Positions 20,503 through 33,518 of a stretch of 64,000 bases of DNA are shown here, one piece after another. The notes beneath the pieces were generated by a model that had not been told where the DNA came from, did no database searches, and saw only the letters and a program-made list of their open reading frames with translations. The DNA comes from Heliopora coerulea. Taxonomy: Eukaryota; Cnidaria; Anthozoa; Scleralcyonacea; Helioporidae. The DNA lies in contig JASJOG010000454.1 of the NCBI GenBank assembly GCA_030142905.1, forward strand, positions 1 to 64,000, read 5' to 3'. A program made the position numbers and the translations under genes. The first letter of the stretch is position 1, and every line of letters starts with the position of its first letter.

Positions 20503-23500
20503 GATAGATGGATAGATGGATAGATGTTTTTATTTGGTAAAGCTTGCAGCCATAGGCTGAATTATGTTTACATTACAAAATACATTCACTTCTACTACGT
20601 TACATCAGTTATATAAATTACCTGGAACTAACGGAAGCTTAGAAACGATAAGTAAAAAATTACTCTAATGGACCATTTTTAGAAAGGTCGATACTAATGT
20701 TAAAAGTTCTAAAATAGTAAAATTCAATCTAAAATAGTAAAATTAGTTAAGATTTTAATGTGTTTGCGATAAAAAAGCTGTTTTTGAAACGGTTTGTTCT
20801 GAAGTTTACATTAAACTTATGTTTGGTCCTAAGTTCGTTAGCATAGGTATTTCGAGGAGGGAGAATTTCGTGAAGTTTGTTGTTTTCGTCACACATGATA
20901 TCCAGGAAAAGATTATTCGTTATCTTTTCTCTTCTGGTACTGAGGTGTTGGAGGCCAGTAAATATAAGCGCATCTGCATATGAGGTCCAGGGGTAGATTA
21001 TATTCAACGCTCTCTTCTGAATCATTTCCAGGTCATTGGATAGGTAGTTGGACAGGCTGTTGTGAAAGACCGGACATGCATATTCCAAGATTGGTCTAAT
21101 ACATGTGCTGTAAAATACAATTAATTCCTTAGTCCCAACTTTGGCTCGTTTGAGTTGTGACAAAAAGTACAATCGCTTTCTTGCTTTCACGATGGTTTGG
21201 TAAATGTGATCGTTCCATTTTAAATTGTTGGAAACGGTTAATCCGAGGATTTTTGCACAAGGAACCACCTCCAATGGGGTATCGTTCACAATAACTGAAT
21301 CGAAAGTAGCACTTGGTTCACCAAAGCCAATACGTAATTCTTTGCATTTCTTTTCATTCAATTGAAATTTTAATTCAGAGATTTGGGTTAGTAGATCATT
21401 AACTGTGGTCTGGATTCTGCTTTCGCTGCATTTGCCGACTAATTCATCTACAGTTGTGTCATCTACGAACTTCCACATGTCACCACAAGAGACTGTTAGT
21501 TTATCGATCATTATTAAATATAGCCATGGACCTAATTTTGTACCCTGTGGAACTCCGGCGGGAACTTCAGCCCAATCCAAGTAATCCTCTTGGTTTAGCT
21601 TTACCCTTTGTTTTCTGCATGTAAGAAAATCTGTAATCCAGTTGACAACCCAATGCGGTAAATTATATGTTTGGAGTTTGGTAACCGATAAGCCATGATC
21701 TATCAGGTCAAAAGCCTTTTTAAAGTCAAATAAGATGACTCTGACCGTAGCACCAGTTCCATCGGTAGAACCATTCCAAGAGTGTAACATACTTAAAAGA
21801 GCAAACGTCGGGCTAGATTTTTGAATTGTGCCAAATTGATTAGGATCAATTCTTTGGAGTACAGTTGGTTTAATGTATTCTTCTACTATATAATCCTCTG
21901 CTATTTTGGAGATGATGGGTGTTAAGGATATTGGTCGTAGATGTTTATTTACCTCTCGAACGGGTTTTTTGTTTCGGAATTGGAACAATATCCGCGTGTT
22001 TCCATATCGAAGGGAGACGCGCTTCTTTATAGGATAGATTCAATATGTCTGAAATAGGTGAGGCTAAGATATCAGCGTTTTCCTTCAATACCCAAGCTGG
22101 AATGCCGTCTGGGCCACTAGCTTTGTTTGGGTTTAAGCTTACCAGTTGTTTGAAGACCGAGAACTCGGACGTACAAAAGGATTGGTTGGTTAGTTGGGAA
22201 TTCTCAATAGAGTCTCGATTCGTAAAACAAGATGGCAATGGGTCGAAGACTTTCATTGGCTCGAGGAAGGTTTGATTTATTAGATTGGCAAGGTGGTATG
22301 GAGTGTTGGGTGTTTGGCCAGTCCCACACTCTAAGTTTTGCAATAAAGACATCGAATCTTCGCGATAAGTGACCTGCGACGCCAAACCACTAAGCTTTTT
22401 GACTTCCTTCCACCAAATAGATGGCGAGCATTCTTTTAGGTGTTCTACTTTTGACTTATAAAACTTTGATCGACACGATTTACGCTCGCGGTTTACTCGA
22501 TTTCTTAGAGTTTTGAACAGACATGTATTTCCTTGGGCTAGGGCCTTTTGACGACGATGAATTGCTTCTTTCAGAGATCGAGACATCCAAGGCGGTTCGT
22601 TACAATATTTAATTTTCGTCGTAATGGGAAGTAACGAGTCCAATCCAAATTTAATAATTGACCCTAACATCCGTGTTTTTACATCACAAGTATTCTCCGT
22701 AGCGATCAACTACTTGACATCAACTTCTTTTAAAAAGGTACTCATCGCAAGACGTTTTGATGGTCTCATGTCTCTGGATTTCACACTAATTTTTGGTTTT
22801 GGGATTTTCTGTCTTTCTAAAGGTTGGACTTCCACGGTGTCATGGTCAGAAAGGCCGAAAGCCGGGTGTTTGATTGGGTCATTATAAAAATCGTTCATAT
22901 TGGTGAAAATTAAATCTAGCCGATTCGGACCTCGTGTTGGAAATTTTACAATCTGTCGGAGTTTAAAACCATTGGTTATTCGAGATGTGGTTAATTTATT
23001 AAAATCACCAAGTAGAATTATTCCGCTATTAGGGAATTTGGTTTCAATTGTTGTTAATGATTCATACAGATAATTGATCGCTTCCTGGTCGTTTCCACCG
23101 GGAGGATGGTACATGTTGCATAACATAATACAGGGAATTCCCCTAGGAAGGCGTAAAGGTCTTAGTTTTACCCAAAGAGCTTCAATATTTGTGTTCATCA
23201 TGTCGTACAATACTTCGTATCCTATTGAGTTTCTTATATAAACACACACACCGCCATGTTGGCCATTGGATCTATGGCGGTGTTCAATGTTGTAACCAGA
23301 AATGGAGACGATGTTATCATGGATATGATTTTGTAACCATGTTTCAGTGATCCAAACGAGGTCAACGTTTCTAAGGGTAATTGATTCGCGCAGCTCGTCT
23401 ATCTTGGGGGCAAGAGACATGACATTGGATAACATAATTGACGGTACAAATAAGGTTGGAGAGCGTACCTCGTACGGTGGTTTTGTTCTTGCTACTTTAA

Positions 23501-23990
23501 TACAGTTTAAAGCATTATGCTTTTAACTAAGGTTACTTCCAACAGATTTAGTTGATGGTAAGGTTTTACGTACAGTAATTCTTGTAGGGATAGTCATAGT
23601 TGATTCAACGCCACTTACGTCTTCTGTGACTGGAACAGGTGAAACTACGTTGACTAAGTATGGCGGACTCTTCAAAAGGGAACGTTGGGAGGAGGCACTG
23701 GAATTTCCATCAATGGTCTTGGAAAGGGGGAGGGGGCACTAAGGAAGGAGGAAGAGGCACTAGAGTTTTCCTCACTTGTCTTGGAGAATATGGAGGTCGC
23801 CATGGATACTGGTGGGAGTCTGGGAACTGTAAAGGAGGGTTGATATAAATATTTGGTGGCATTAGCACTCGATCGCGGGATAAAAAAGGGGCAAGAGGCA
23901 AAGTACTGTTCATCGTATTTCTGTACGAAAACCTATCGTGGAGAAAATCACATCGTTCCTTTTTCAGACAGTAGCCTCTCCTACTGTGTA
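20503..23990 (-). mobile_element. L2/CR1-like non-LTR retrotransposon (LINE), degraded
   Basis: The element interrupts a satellite monomer (left flank ...GATAGGAACT, right flank GTGTAACCG..., contiguous in other monomers as GATAGGAACTGTGTAACC). Its 3' end on the minus strand is a short tandem repeat of ATCC/ATCT units (20503-20526 region), the usual tail of CR1/L2-type LINEs. The upstream part (23440-23990) has short proline-rich frames (for example 23710-23913) that may be remains of ORF1 or the 5' UTR. No clear long target duplication is visible. The clade call comes from the tail type and RT motifs. Confidence 0.88.
20747..23435 (-). pseudogene. LINE ORF2: AP endonuclease plus reverse transcriptase
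   Basis: One coding unit is broken into three frames. 22710-23435 encodes an endonuclease/exonuclease/phosphatase-type nuclease with ITETWL, LLGDFN and LSDHD motifs. 21945-22709 is the linker and RT thumb/finger start (PNKASGPDGIPAWVLK). 20747-21988 is the RT core with LFDFKKAFD, GVPQGTKLGP and the catalytic FVDDT. An in-frame TAG separates the first two parts, and a frameshift in the overlap 21945-21988 separates the last two. It nicks target DNA and copies its RNA there when intact. This copy is dead. Confidence 0.93.
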
Positions 23991-26963
23991 ACCGTTGTGG
24001 CGTGAGTTAGTTGCATTTGACGAATGTTTGCCAAACTTTAACAATGGTTGTATGAAGATCTCTTCGGGTCAGACAAGAGGATAAAAGCATTAGTTCATGG
24101 ATTGGAGTAGTATTTTAGAAAATATGGCAAAGTACAGAAATTTGTCCCTTAAGCCTTATACGTTAAAAGCCATAAGTATAGCTAGAAAAAGCAGAAAACG
24201 AAACAAGAATGCGAAACTCACGCAATGCTTCTTAAATGAACTTTTCCACCCAAACACCATAAAACAAATCGAATTTCGTCGATTCGACGACTTCCTCTCC
24301 AAACTTTTCAAACTCGCCAAAAACTCTTTATCTCATCGAGATAAGACGATTATTTATAGGAACAATGTAACGGTTGTGGCTTGAGTAAGTTATATTTGTC
24401 GAATGTTTGCCAAACTATGGCAATTGTTTCAAAATGATTTTTTTGGGTCAGACAAGAGGATAAAAGCATTAGTTCATGGATAGGAGTAGTATTTTAGAAA
24501 ATATTGCAAAGTCCTGAAATCTGTCTCTTTAGCCTTATAAGTTAAAAGCCATAAGTATAGCTAGAAAAAGCAGAAAACCAAACAGGATGCGAAACTCACG
24601 CAATGCTTCTAAAATGGTCTTTTCTACCCAAACATCACAAAACAAATGGAACTTCGTCGATTCGACGACTTCCTCTCAAAGTTTTTCAAACTCGTCAAAA
24701 ACGCTTTATCTCGTCGAGATAAGACGATTAGTGAAAGTTACAGTGTAACGGTTGTGGCTTTAGTATATTATATTTGTCGAATGTTTGCCAAACTATGGCA
24801 ATGGTTTTAAATGATCTTTTCGGGTCAGACAAGAGGAAAAAAGTATTAGTTCATGGATAGGAGTAGTATTTTAGAAAATATGGCAATGTCCTGAAATCTT
24901 TGCCTTATGGTTTATACGTTAAAAGCCATAAGTATAGCTAGAAACAGGTGAAAACGAAATAGGCGTGCGAAACTCACCCAATGCTTCTAAAATGATCTCT
25001 TCCACCCAAACATCATAAAACAAATCGAATTTTGTCGATTCGACGACTGGCTCTCAAAGTTTTTCAAACTCCTCAAAAACGCTTTATCTCGTCGAGATAA
25101 GACGATTAGTGAAAGGAACAGTGTAACAGTTGTGGCGTGAGTTAGTTGCATTTGACGAATGTTTGCCAAACTATGGCAATGGTTGTAAAATGATCTTTTC
25201 GGGTCATGCAAGAGGATAAAACCATTAGTTCATGGATTGGAGTAGTATTTTAGAAAATATGGCAATGTCCTGAAATCTGTCCCTTAAGCCATATACGATA
25301 AAAGCCATGAGTATAGTAAAAACAGGTGAAAACCAAATAGGTGTGCGAAACTCACGCAATGCTTCTAAAATGATCTTTTCCACCCAAACATCATAAAACA
25401 AATCGAATTTCGTCGATTCGACGACTGGCTCTCAAAGTTTTTTAAACTCCTCAAAAACGCTTTATCTCGTCGTTATAAGACGATTAGTGAAAGGAACAGT
25501 GTAACGGTTGTTGCGTAAGTTAGTTGCAATTGTAGAATGTTTGCCAAACATTGCCAATGGTTGTATAATAGTCTCTTCGGGTCAGAAAACAGGATAAAAG
25601 CATTAGTTCATATCCATGAACTCCTATCCGGAGTAGTATTCTAAAAAATATGGCTATGTCTTAAAATCTTCCTTTTAAGGTCAGACGTAAAAACCCATAA
25701 TATTAGTTAGAATTGGGTGTATATCAAATAGGTGTACGAAACTCAAGCAATGCTTCTAAAATGATCTTTTCCACCCAAACATTATAAAACAAACCGAATT
25801 TCGTCGATTCGACGATTTGCTCTCAAAGTTTTTCAAGCTCGCTAAAAACGCTTTATCTCATCGATATAAGACGATTAGTGATAGGAACTGTGTAACCGTT
25901 GTGGCGTGAGTTAGTTGCATTTGACGAATGTTTGCCAAGCATTACCCATGGTTGTAAAATGATCTTTTAGGGTCAGACAAGAGGATAAAAGCATTAGTAC
26001 ATGGATTGGAGTAACATTTTAGAAAATAGGACAATGTCCTGAAATCTGTCTCTTAAGCCATATACATTAAAAGGCATAAGTATAGCTAGAAACAGGTGAA
26101 AACCAAATAGGTGTGCGAAACTCACCCAAAGCTTCTAAAATGATCTTTTCCACCCAAATAGCATAAAACAAACAAAATTTCGTCGAAATAACGACTTGCT
26201 CTCCAAGTTCTTCAAACTCGTCAAAACGCTTTATCTCTCGAGATAAGACGATTAGTGAAAGGAACAGTGTAACGGTTGTGGCTAGAGTTGGTTGCATTTG
26301 TCTAATGTTTGCCAAACTATGCCAATGATTTCAATAGGATCTTTTCAGATCAGACAAGAGGATAAAAGCATTAGTTCATGGATAGGAGTAATATTTTAGA
26401 AAATGTGGCAATGTCCTGAAATCTGTCCCTTATGCCTTATATGTTAAAAGCCTTAAGTATAGCTTGAAACAGGTGAAAACCAAATAGGTGTGCGAAACTC
26501 ACCCAATGCTTCTAAAATGATCTTTTCCTCTCAAACATCATAAAACAAATCGAATTTCGTCGATTCGACGAGTCCCTCTCCAAGTTTTTCGAACTCGCCA
26601 AAAACGTTTTATCTCGTCGAGATAAGACGATTAGTGAAAGGAACAGTGTAACGGTTGTGGCGTGAGTTAGTTGTATTTGTCGAATGTTTGCCAAACTTTG
26701 CCAATGGTAGTAAGATGATCTTCTCCGGTCAGACAAGAGGATAAAAGCATTAGTTCATGGGTTGGAGTAGTATTTTAGAATATATGGCTATGTCTTAAAA
26801 TCTTCCCCTTAAGGTGAAACGTCAAAAGCCGTAAAAATTGTTAGAATTGGGTATATAGCAAATAGGTGTGCGAAACTCACGCAATGCTTCTAAAATGATC
26901 TTTTCCACCCAAACATCATAAAACAAATCGAATTTCGTCGATTCGATTACTTGTTCTCCCAGT
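23991..26963 (+). repeat. Satellite subfamily 1, continued
   Basis: About eight monomers of the same roughly 378-bp repeat resume after the LINE in the same orientation, with the dyads TCTCGTCGAGA and CGTCGATTCGACG. Divergent monomers with an extra variant (TTAGAATTGGGTGTATA) are seen near 25690 and 26840. No genes. Confidence 0.92.
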
Positions 26964-27520
26964 TAGGCTTGTACAGATTGTGCTACGAAAATGCTGAAAT
27001 TGTGCTCTAAAAATACTCAAAAGTTGCACAAAAGTTGCTCGAAAATTGAAAAAGTTGCTCCTAAATGTGAAAAGTTGCTTACAAAAAAAAGAGCACAAAG
27101 CAAGATATAACCTATTTTAAACTGCCTCTACTCGATCTAGCAAAATTTAAATTGAGTAACAGTTGCTTATGCTACCCCATTGACTTGAATGAACAGAACA
27201 GAAACTTTATTTTAAGAGGCTAAGCCTCCACATTATTAAAAACTACACGAAAAAACGAATTTTCAGTTGACACATACACTGTAACATCAACTGTTTTGAT
27301 TACTGAATTGAGTAATCGCCTAATCTGGTTTCGGCCCGAATTATTCGGGAAAAAAACAAATACAAAACACGTTCTTCACTTCTTTCCTAGTTTCCACTAA
27401 AAATTTCCTAAAATTATGCTTTTGCCGGAGAAAATTGCTTGAAGTTGCTGGGCCCATAAAAAGTTGCTCCAAACACAATAAGTTGCCAAAAAGTTGCCGA
27501 GCACAATCTGTTCAAGCCTA
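26964..27520. mobile_element. hAT-type MITE (557 bp)
   Basis: Flanked by the perfect 8-bp duplication CTCCCAGT (26956-26963 and 27521-27528) inside a satellite monomer. Ends are inverted repeats TAGGCTTGTACAGATTGTGC and TAGGCTTGAACAGATTGTGC. An 8-bp duplication and TAGG-type ends fit the hAT superfamily. There is no transposase; the interior holds repeated AAAAGTTGC words near both ends. Restoring the flanks gives an uninterrupted monomer. Confidence 0.88.
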
Positions 27521-27528
27521 CTCCCAGT

Positions 27529-27640
27529 TTTTCAAACTCGCCAAAAACCCTTCATCTCGTCGATATAAGACGATTAGAGAAAGGAACAGTGTAACGGTTG
27601 TGGCTTGAGTTAGTTGCATTTGTTAGTTGCAGTTAGTTAC
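27529..27640 (+). repeat. Satellite remnant
   Basis: The second part of the monomer interrupted by the MITE runs into the TTAGTTGC words and then into the pentamer array. Confidence 0.8.
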
Positions 27641-29040
27641 ACATGAAATGTTATCACGTGACATCACATGACATGACATAACGACATTACATGAAGTGAC
27701 ATCACATGACATCACATACCAAGACATCACTTGACATGACATAACATCCTATCACATGACATCTCATCACATTACGTCACATGATATGACATCTCAAGAC
27801 ATATATCACATGACATCACATGACATCATAAGACATTGCATCACATGACATCATATGTCACATGACATCACATATTACATCACAAGACATATATCACATG
27901 ACATCACATGACATCACATGACATCACAAGATTTCACATGACATGAAATCACATGACTTCACATGACATGCCATCACGTGACATCACATGACATCACATG
28001 ACATTCTATGACATGAAATGACATCACATGACATAACATGCAATGACATCACTTGACATGACATAACATCGCATCACATGACATTACATCACATGATATG
28101 ACTTGATATGACATGACATCATATGACATATGACATCACATCACATCACATCACATCACATCACATGACATCACATCACATCAAATGACATCACATGACA
28201 TGACATCTCATGATACCACATCACATGACATCACATGGCATCACTTGAGATCCCATCAAATAACATGACATTACATGACATCACATGATATCACATGATG
28301 TCACATAACATGATATCACATGACATCACATCACTTGACATAACATTGCTTGACATCACATGACATCACATGACATCACATGATGTCATATAACATGACA
28401 TCACATCACATCACATGATATAAAATGATACCACATGACATCACATACCATCACATCACTTGTCATGACAAAACATCACTTCACATGACATCACACAACT
28501 TCACATGACATGACATCACATGACATAACATGACATCACATGCGATCACATCACATCACATGACATCAAATCAAATCACATAACATCACATGACATCAAA
28601 TGACTTGAAATAACATGACATCACATAACGTGACCTAACTTCACATTATATGAAAAAAATCACATGACATGACATGAAGTGACATCACAGGACATGACAT
28701 GGCATCACATGACATGACATAACTTCATATGACATTACAAAACCTGACTTCACATCACATGACATTACATCACATGATATGACATGATATGAGATGACAT
28801 GCCATGACATCACATGACATGACATTACATAAGTGAATTCACATCACATGACATGACATGACATCAAATGACATCACATGAAATCACATGACATCAAATG
28901 ACATCACATGACATCACATGAGATCAGATGACATGACATCACATGATATTACATGACATCTCGTCACATCACATGGCACCGCATGACATCACATGGCATG
29001 ACATACCATGACATGAGATGACATCTCTGGACATGACTTG
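27641..29040. repeat. Pentamer minisatellite (ACATC/ACATG mixtures)
   Basis: About 1.4 kb consists almost wholly of the pentamers ACATC and ACATG in irregular order (TGACATCACATGACATCACA and similar), with point variants and a few short interruptions. No spacers, genes or fixed longer period are evident. It replaces part of the satellite array and is followed by satellite at about 29041. Confidence 0.97.
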
Positions 29041-29620
29041 TTTTCCTAACGTTGGAAATGGTGGTAAAATGATCTTTTGACTTGACAGAAGATTATAAAA
29101 GTACTAGTTATTGGAATTGTGGAGTAGTTCAGAGAATATGGCCATGTATAGAAATTGGCCTCTTAAGCCCTGTTAGCCTAAAAGCCATAAGTATTGTTAG
29201 TACTGAGTGAAAAGCAAATTCGTGTTCCAAACTTTCCCAATGCTTCTAAAATGTTCTTGTCCACCCAACTATCATAAAACAAATGGAATTTCTTCGATTC
29301 GACGAGTTACTGTGAAAATTTTTCAAACTCGTAAAAAATGCTTTATCGCGACGAGATAAGACTATTAGTGAGACGAACAGTGAAACAGCTGCAAATACAG
29401 TTAGTTGCATTTGTCGAATGTTTGACAAACCTAGGGTCACAGAAGAGAATAAAAGCATTAGTTGATTGATTGGAGCAGTACTTTGAAAAATATTGCAATG
29501 TTTAGAATTTGGCGTCTTATCCTTATATGCCTAATGGTCATAAGTATGGTTAGAATAGAGTGAAAACAAAATAGGTGTGCCAAACCTTACCAATGCTTCT
29601 AAAATAATCTTGCTTCTAAA
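29041..29620 (+). repeat. Diverged satellite, intermediate subfamily
   Basis: Two diverged monomers still show CATAAAACAAATGGAATTTC, GACGAGATAAGAC and TAGTTGCATTTGTCGAATG in the plus orientation. Their sequence is intermediate between subfamily 1 (left) and subfamily 2 (right). Confidence 0.8.
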
Positions 29621-30480
29621 ATAATAATGCAACTAACTGAAGCCACAACTATTTCACTGTTCGTTTCACTAATCGCCTTATTTCGATGAGATAAAGTGGC
29701 TTTATTGTTTGAAAACTTTTCGCCCCAACTCGTCGAATAAACGAAATTTGATTTGTTTTATGATAGTTGGGTAGAAAAGATTATTTTAGAAGCATTTGTA
29801 AAGTTTGGCACACATATTTCGTTCTCACTCTATTGTAACCATACTTATGACCTTTATGCGTATAAGGATAATACGCCAAATTCTAAACATTGCCATATTT
29901 TTCAAAGTACTGCTCCAATCAATCAACTAATGCTTTTATTCTCTTCTGTGGTTTCAGAAGATCATTTTACAACCATTGGCGAGGTTTGGGAAACATTCGA
30001 TAAATGCAACTCACTGAAGCCACTACTGTTTTACTGTTCGTTTTACTAATCCTCTTATCTCGACGGGATAAAGTGTTTTTTACGAGTTTGAAAAATTTTT
30101 ACTGCAACTCTTCGAATTGACGAAATTCGATTCGTTTGACGGTATTTCGGTGGATAAGAACATTTTAGAAGCATTGGTAAAGTTTTGCACACCTATTTGG
30201 TTTTCACGCAGTACTAACCATACTTATGTTCTTAGGCGTATAAGGATTAAGAGGCCAATTTCTAAACATTGCCATATTTTCTGAAGTACATCTCAAATCA
30301 TTCAACTGAAACTCTTATTCCCTTCTCTGGATCGAAAAGATCATTTTACAACCGTTGAGGAGGTTTGGCAAACATTCGAAAAATGCAGCTAACCAAAGCC
30401 ACAACTGTTTCACTGTTCGTTTCGCTAATCGTCTTTTCTCGTCGAGATAAAGTGCTTTTACAAAAGAGCATAATTTTAGC
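29621..30480 (-). repeat. Diverged satellite in inverted orientation
   Basis: From about 29621 the same monomer features appear reverse-complemented (ATGCAACTAACTGAAGCCAC, then CTTATTTCGATGAGATAAAG, then GAAATTTGATTTGTTTTATG). Orientation therefore flips once in the array, with a tail-to-tail junction near 29600-29630. The frame 29753-30049 is a by-product. Confidence 0.85.
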
Positions 30481-30849
30481 ATAATATTGGTTAAAAACGA
30501 GCAGTGCTAGTAGCATAAAGTGCTACTTTTACTGGCACAGTCGATGAAAACCTAAGTATTAGCGCCAGTGTCGTTGCCAAGGGAGTAGTTCAAGAAGTTC
30601 AAAACCCCATACATGCAGCAAAGTTGAAATTGTAATTCTATAGCAATTTAAATAATATTTTCTAACCCTTAAAATTGCCAAAAACCTCTCCCAAAACTCG
30701 GGAAATGGCCTTTCTGAGACTCTGGAATTTCAAAACTTTCCGGGAGAGCATGTCCCCGGACCACCCTACTTAAAACCCCTCACGGCTTCGGCGCTCGTAT
30801 ACTTCATGCCTAATTGGCCCCCGTGGTTAAAATGTTCTAAAACCGCCAC
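30481..30849 (-). mobile_element. hAT-related relic
   Basis: The segment ends in CCGCCACTG (30841-30849), the complement of the CAGTGGCGG terminus of the hAT-like element at 33519. It contains the GC-rich run CCGGGAGAGCATGTCCCCGG typical of non-autonomous members I know from marine invertebrates. The other end is not recognisable. Fragmentary, with no gene. Confidence 0.5.
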
Positions 30850-32360
30850 TGATATAATTCACATTTAGCTACAGAACTGTTTATGATGGAACAACTGTGT
30901 TTTATTTGTGCTTGTAGCTGCTTTATCGCAAAAGCTTAGATGCACTCACCCACTTGTTGCACTTCTGTTTGAGCCTTACTGTAAATAATCACCACTTACT
31001 GTATTCAACCCGAGCCTAAAAATGTATCCTTGCTACACAGACAGTATTTTACCTGGTTATTGCACACCCACAGTAGTTTCCCCTTACTAAGGACCTCGAC
31101 ACCATAATATATTATAGGCTTCTTACCCAAAACAAAGGATACATGGGAATAGCAGTTTTATTAACTGGTAAAATACAGTTTAGGGGCAACAAACAAGGGT
31201 GCTTTATCTAAAAAAACAACAACAAATAAATAAAGGAGATGTGCAAACAATTAAAAGATAAGTTCAACCACTTTACAAGAGTAATGTTGTTCCAAATGGT
31301 TTTTGGTTTTTTAGTTTTCTCGTGACAACTAAATGGCTTTTTTCACCAAAATAACTTTAACTTTCTGAGAAAGTTGTCTTACACAGAAGCCATCAACAAT
31401 TTATTGAGCCTATTTAAGGCATAACAGTTACTGTACTTTGGTACACGATGATTGAACCATATATCAAAGTTTAGACTAATTTTGTGGTATGGTTTAGTTT
31501 TTCTTTAATTCAAAGCACATCTTACTCAAAGTAGCATGCATTTTCAGTCACCATTTCAGTTGATGCAGTTTTGTCAAGCATGACAATTTTGGTAAGATAA
31601 CTGCAATGGTGATTGAACATGTTATTCCTGTTAACTGTTATTCCTCAAAAAGGTTCAATAAATTGCTAATGGTTTCTGTGTAAGACAACTTTCTCAGAAA
31701 ATTAAAGTTATTTTGGGGAAAGAAAGCCATTTAGTTATCATGAGAAAACTAAAAAACCAAAAAAGATTTGGAACAACATTACTCTTATAAAGTAGTTGAG
31801 TTTTGTTGAGAATGTGATGAAGGGTGTGACTCGTGTTGAGTTGACAATAGAACTTCCTGTTATTGTGTTTCTGTCCTTGTGATCTGTCTTGCTATGGTGT
31901 AGTTGTCTCATGTAGTAAATCTACCTTAAATAAAACTTTTATCAAGTTTACCTTTTAATTGTTTGCACATCTCCTTTATTTATTTGTTGTTGTTTTATTA
32001 GACAAAACACCCTTGTTTGTTGCCCCTAAACTGTATTTTACCAGTTAATAAAACTGCTATTCCCATGCATCCTTTGCTTTGGGTAAGAAGCATATAATAT
32101 ATTATGGTGTCGAGGTCCTTAGTAAGGTGAAACTACTGTGGGTGTGCAATAACCAGGTAAAATACTGTCTGTGTAGCAAGGATACATTTTTAGGCTTGGG
32201 TTGAATACAGTAAGTGGTGATTATTTACAGTAAGGCTCAAACAGAAGTGCAACAAGTGGGTGAGTGCATCTAAGCTTTTGCGATAAAGCAGCTACATGCA
32301 CTGATAAAATGCAGTTGTTCCATCATAAACAGTTCTGTAGCTAAATGTGAATTATGTACC
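30846..32360. repeat. 1.5-kb foldback (two about 700-bp inverted arms)
   Basis: The left arm begins at AATTCACATTTAGCTACAGA and is repeated in reverse complement at the end (TCTGTAGCTAAATGTGAATT). Matching words occur through both arms, for example CAAGGATACATTTTTAGGC, GGAGATGTGCAAACAATTAA and CAATTTATTGAGCCT/AACCT. The right arm has about 150 bp extra (around 31800-31950), and arms differ at several percent of sites. The centre is near 31600. No coding frame seen. It could be a foldback transposon or an inverted segmental duplication. Confidence 0.85.
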
Positions 32361-32632
32361 GATCAATAGCATGGGAATAGAATTGAGGTACGTTCTTTAA
32401 AGAATCTTTTACTTTAAATCCTTTTTGATAAAGATTTTATGCGTCAGTTACAGTACTTTTCATTTATGTTGAAGGAAAAGCTAAGAGAGGTCTTTTCACT
32501 GAGGCAGTCTTGCACAGCTGGGTAAAGGCAATAGAATGTCAATACTTTCTGTTCACCCGCTATTGATTTATATAGTCATGTTTCGTAACTGTTTATTCAG
32601 CACTGATATCATATATTTCAGAGCTGTATAGG

Positions 32633-32923
32633 CTACAATCAGGAGCAAAATGTGTTGAGACAATCGATCTTACGGAAGGTGAACTGTGTCATTAAGTCCA
32701 GAATGCTTTCTCTGATATTCCCTCCCTCCCCCTGCCTAACAATGTTGGTCAAGCAGATAAATTTGGTATGTGCGGCACTCAGCCATAACAGGATATCAAC
32801 AATGATATTGGGGGGAGGGGAAGTGAGGGAGAAAGATAGCCTTTTCGCATCATTTTCATGTCTGAAAGCAAATTAATACTAGGGAGTTTATAAATGTCTC
32901 AACCATTTTGCACCCGATTGTAG
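32633..32923. mobile_element. Possible MITE (291 bp)
   Basis: Ends are imperfect inverted repeats of about 29 bp (CTACAATCAGGAGCAAAATG and, in complement, CTACAATCGGGTGCAAAATG), with TGTTGAGACA further in. The interior has C-rich and G-rich runs facing each other. I could not find a target duplication, so boundaries and superfamily are uncertain. Confidence 0.45.
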
Positions 32924-33510
32924 ATAAATATGGCATAACTATGCAATGCTTGTTTGGCAAGCTAAGTTTATCTTTAATTTATCAAAAAAACCCCAAAACT
33001 GAAGTGTCTTTAACAGTTAAGTTTTAGACCTTACTGATACGATATGAAAAAATTTACTAGGAATAAAGGAACACTGATTAACCTTGCAATTTTGACCAAA
33101 AAGGTAAGGCGTATATTAATGCTAAAGTGATGTTTGCTTTGAGTTCCGCCGATGGCCTCGGCTGGGTCCGATGTGAGGTTCTTTTGACCTTTGCAAACTT
33201 CACCGTTTTGTATGTAGTTAGCAAATTCATAACAACGAATAAAGAAATTAACGTTCCTGATGCTTTTGGTTAATCTATCAAGCAAATTGTCGTCAAGTAG
33301 GTCCGTGCGAAGCAATGGGCACGCATGAGTCAAAAAGGAATTCCTTCGCTGTCTTGTATTCTCATTCAACTGTTTCGAATACTGTCAGTCGTATGTACAA
33401 GTTGGCCGAATAAAGTCACACACTACGGACACAGTGCAAGGTCAGTGAAACGACCGAATACATGATTGAAAAGCTTAGGTCTTCAGCAACAACGTCTAGG
33501 ACCCATAATC
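32924..33510. other. Spacer without recognised feature
   Basis: I see no repeat or RNA here. A minus-strand 112-codon frame (33031-33369) has no recognisable motif and no support beyond being open. Confidence 0.3.
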
Positions 33511-33518
33511 CGTCAGAT

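Noticed and set aside
22045..22887. Plus-strand frames opposite the LINE
   Set aside because: They are shadows of the reverse transcriptase and endonuclease coding strand.
33031..33369. 112-codon minus-strand frame as a gene
   Set aside because: No domain, splice or start evidence, and the neighbouring sequence is repeat-rich.
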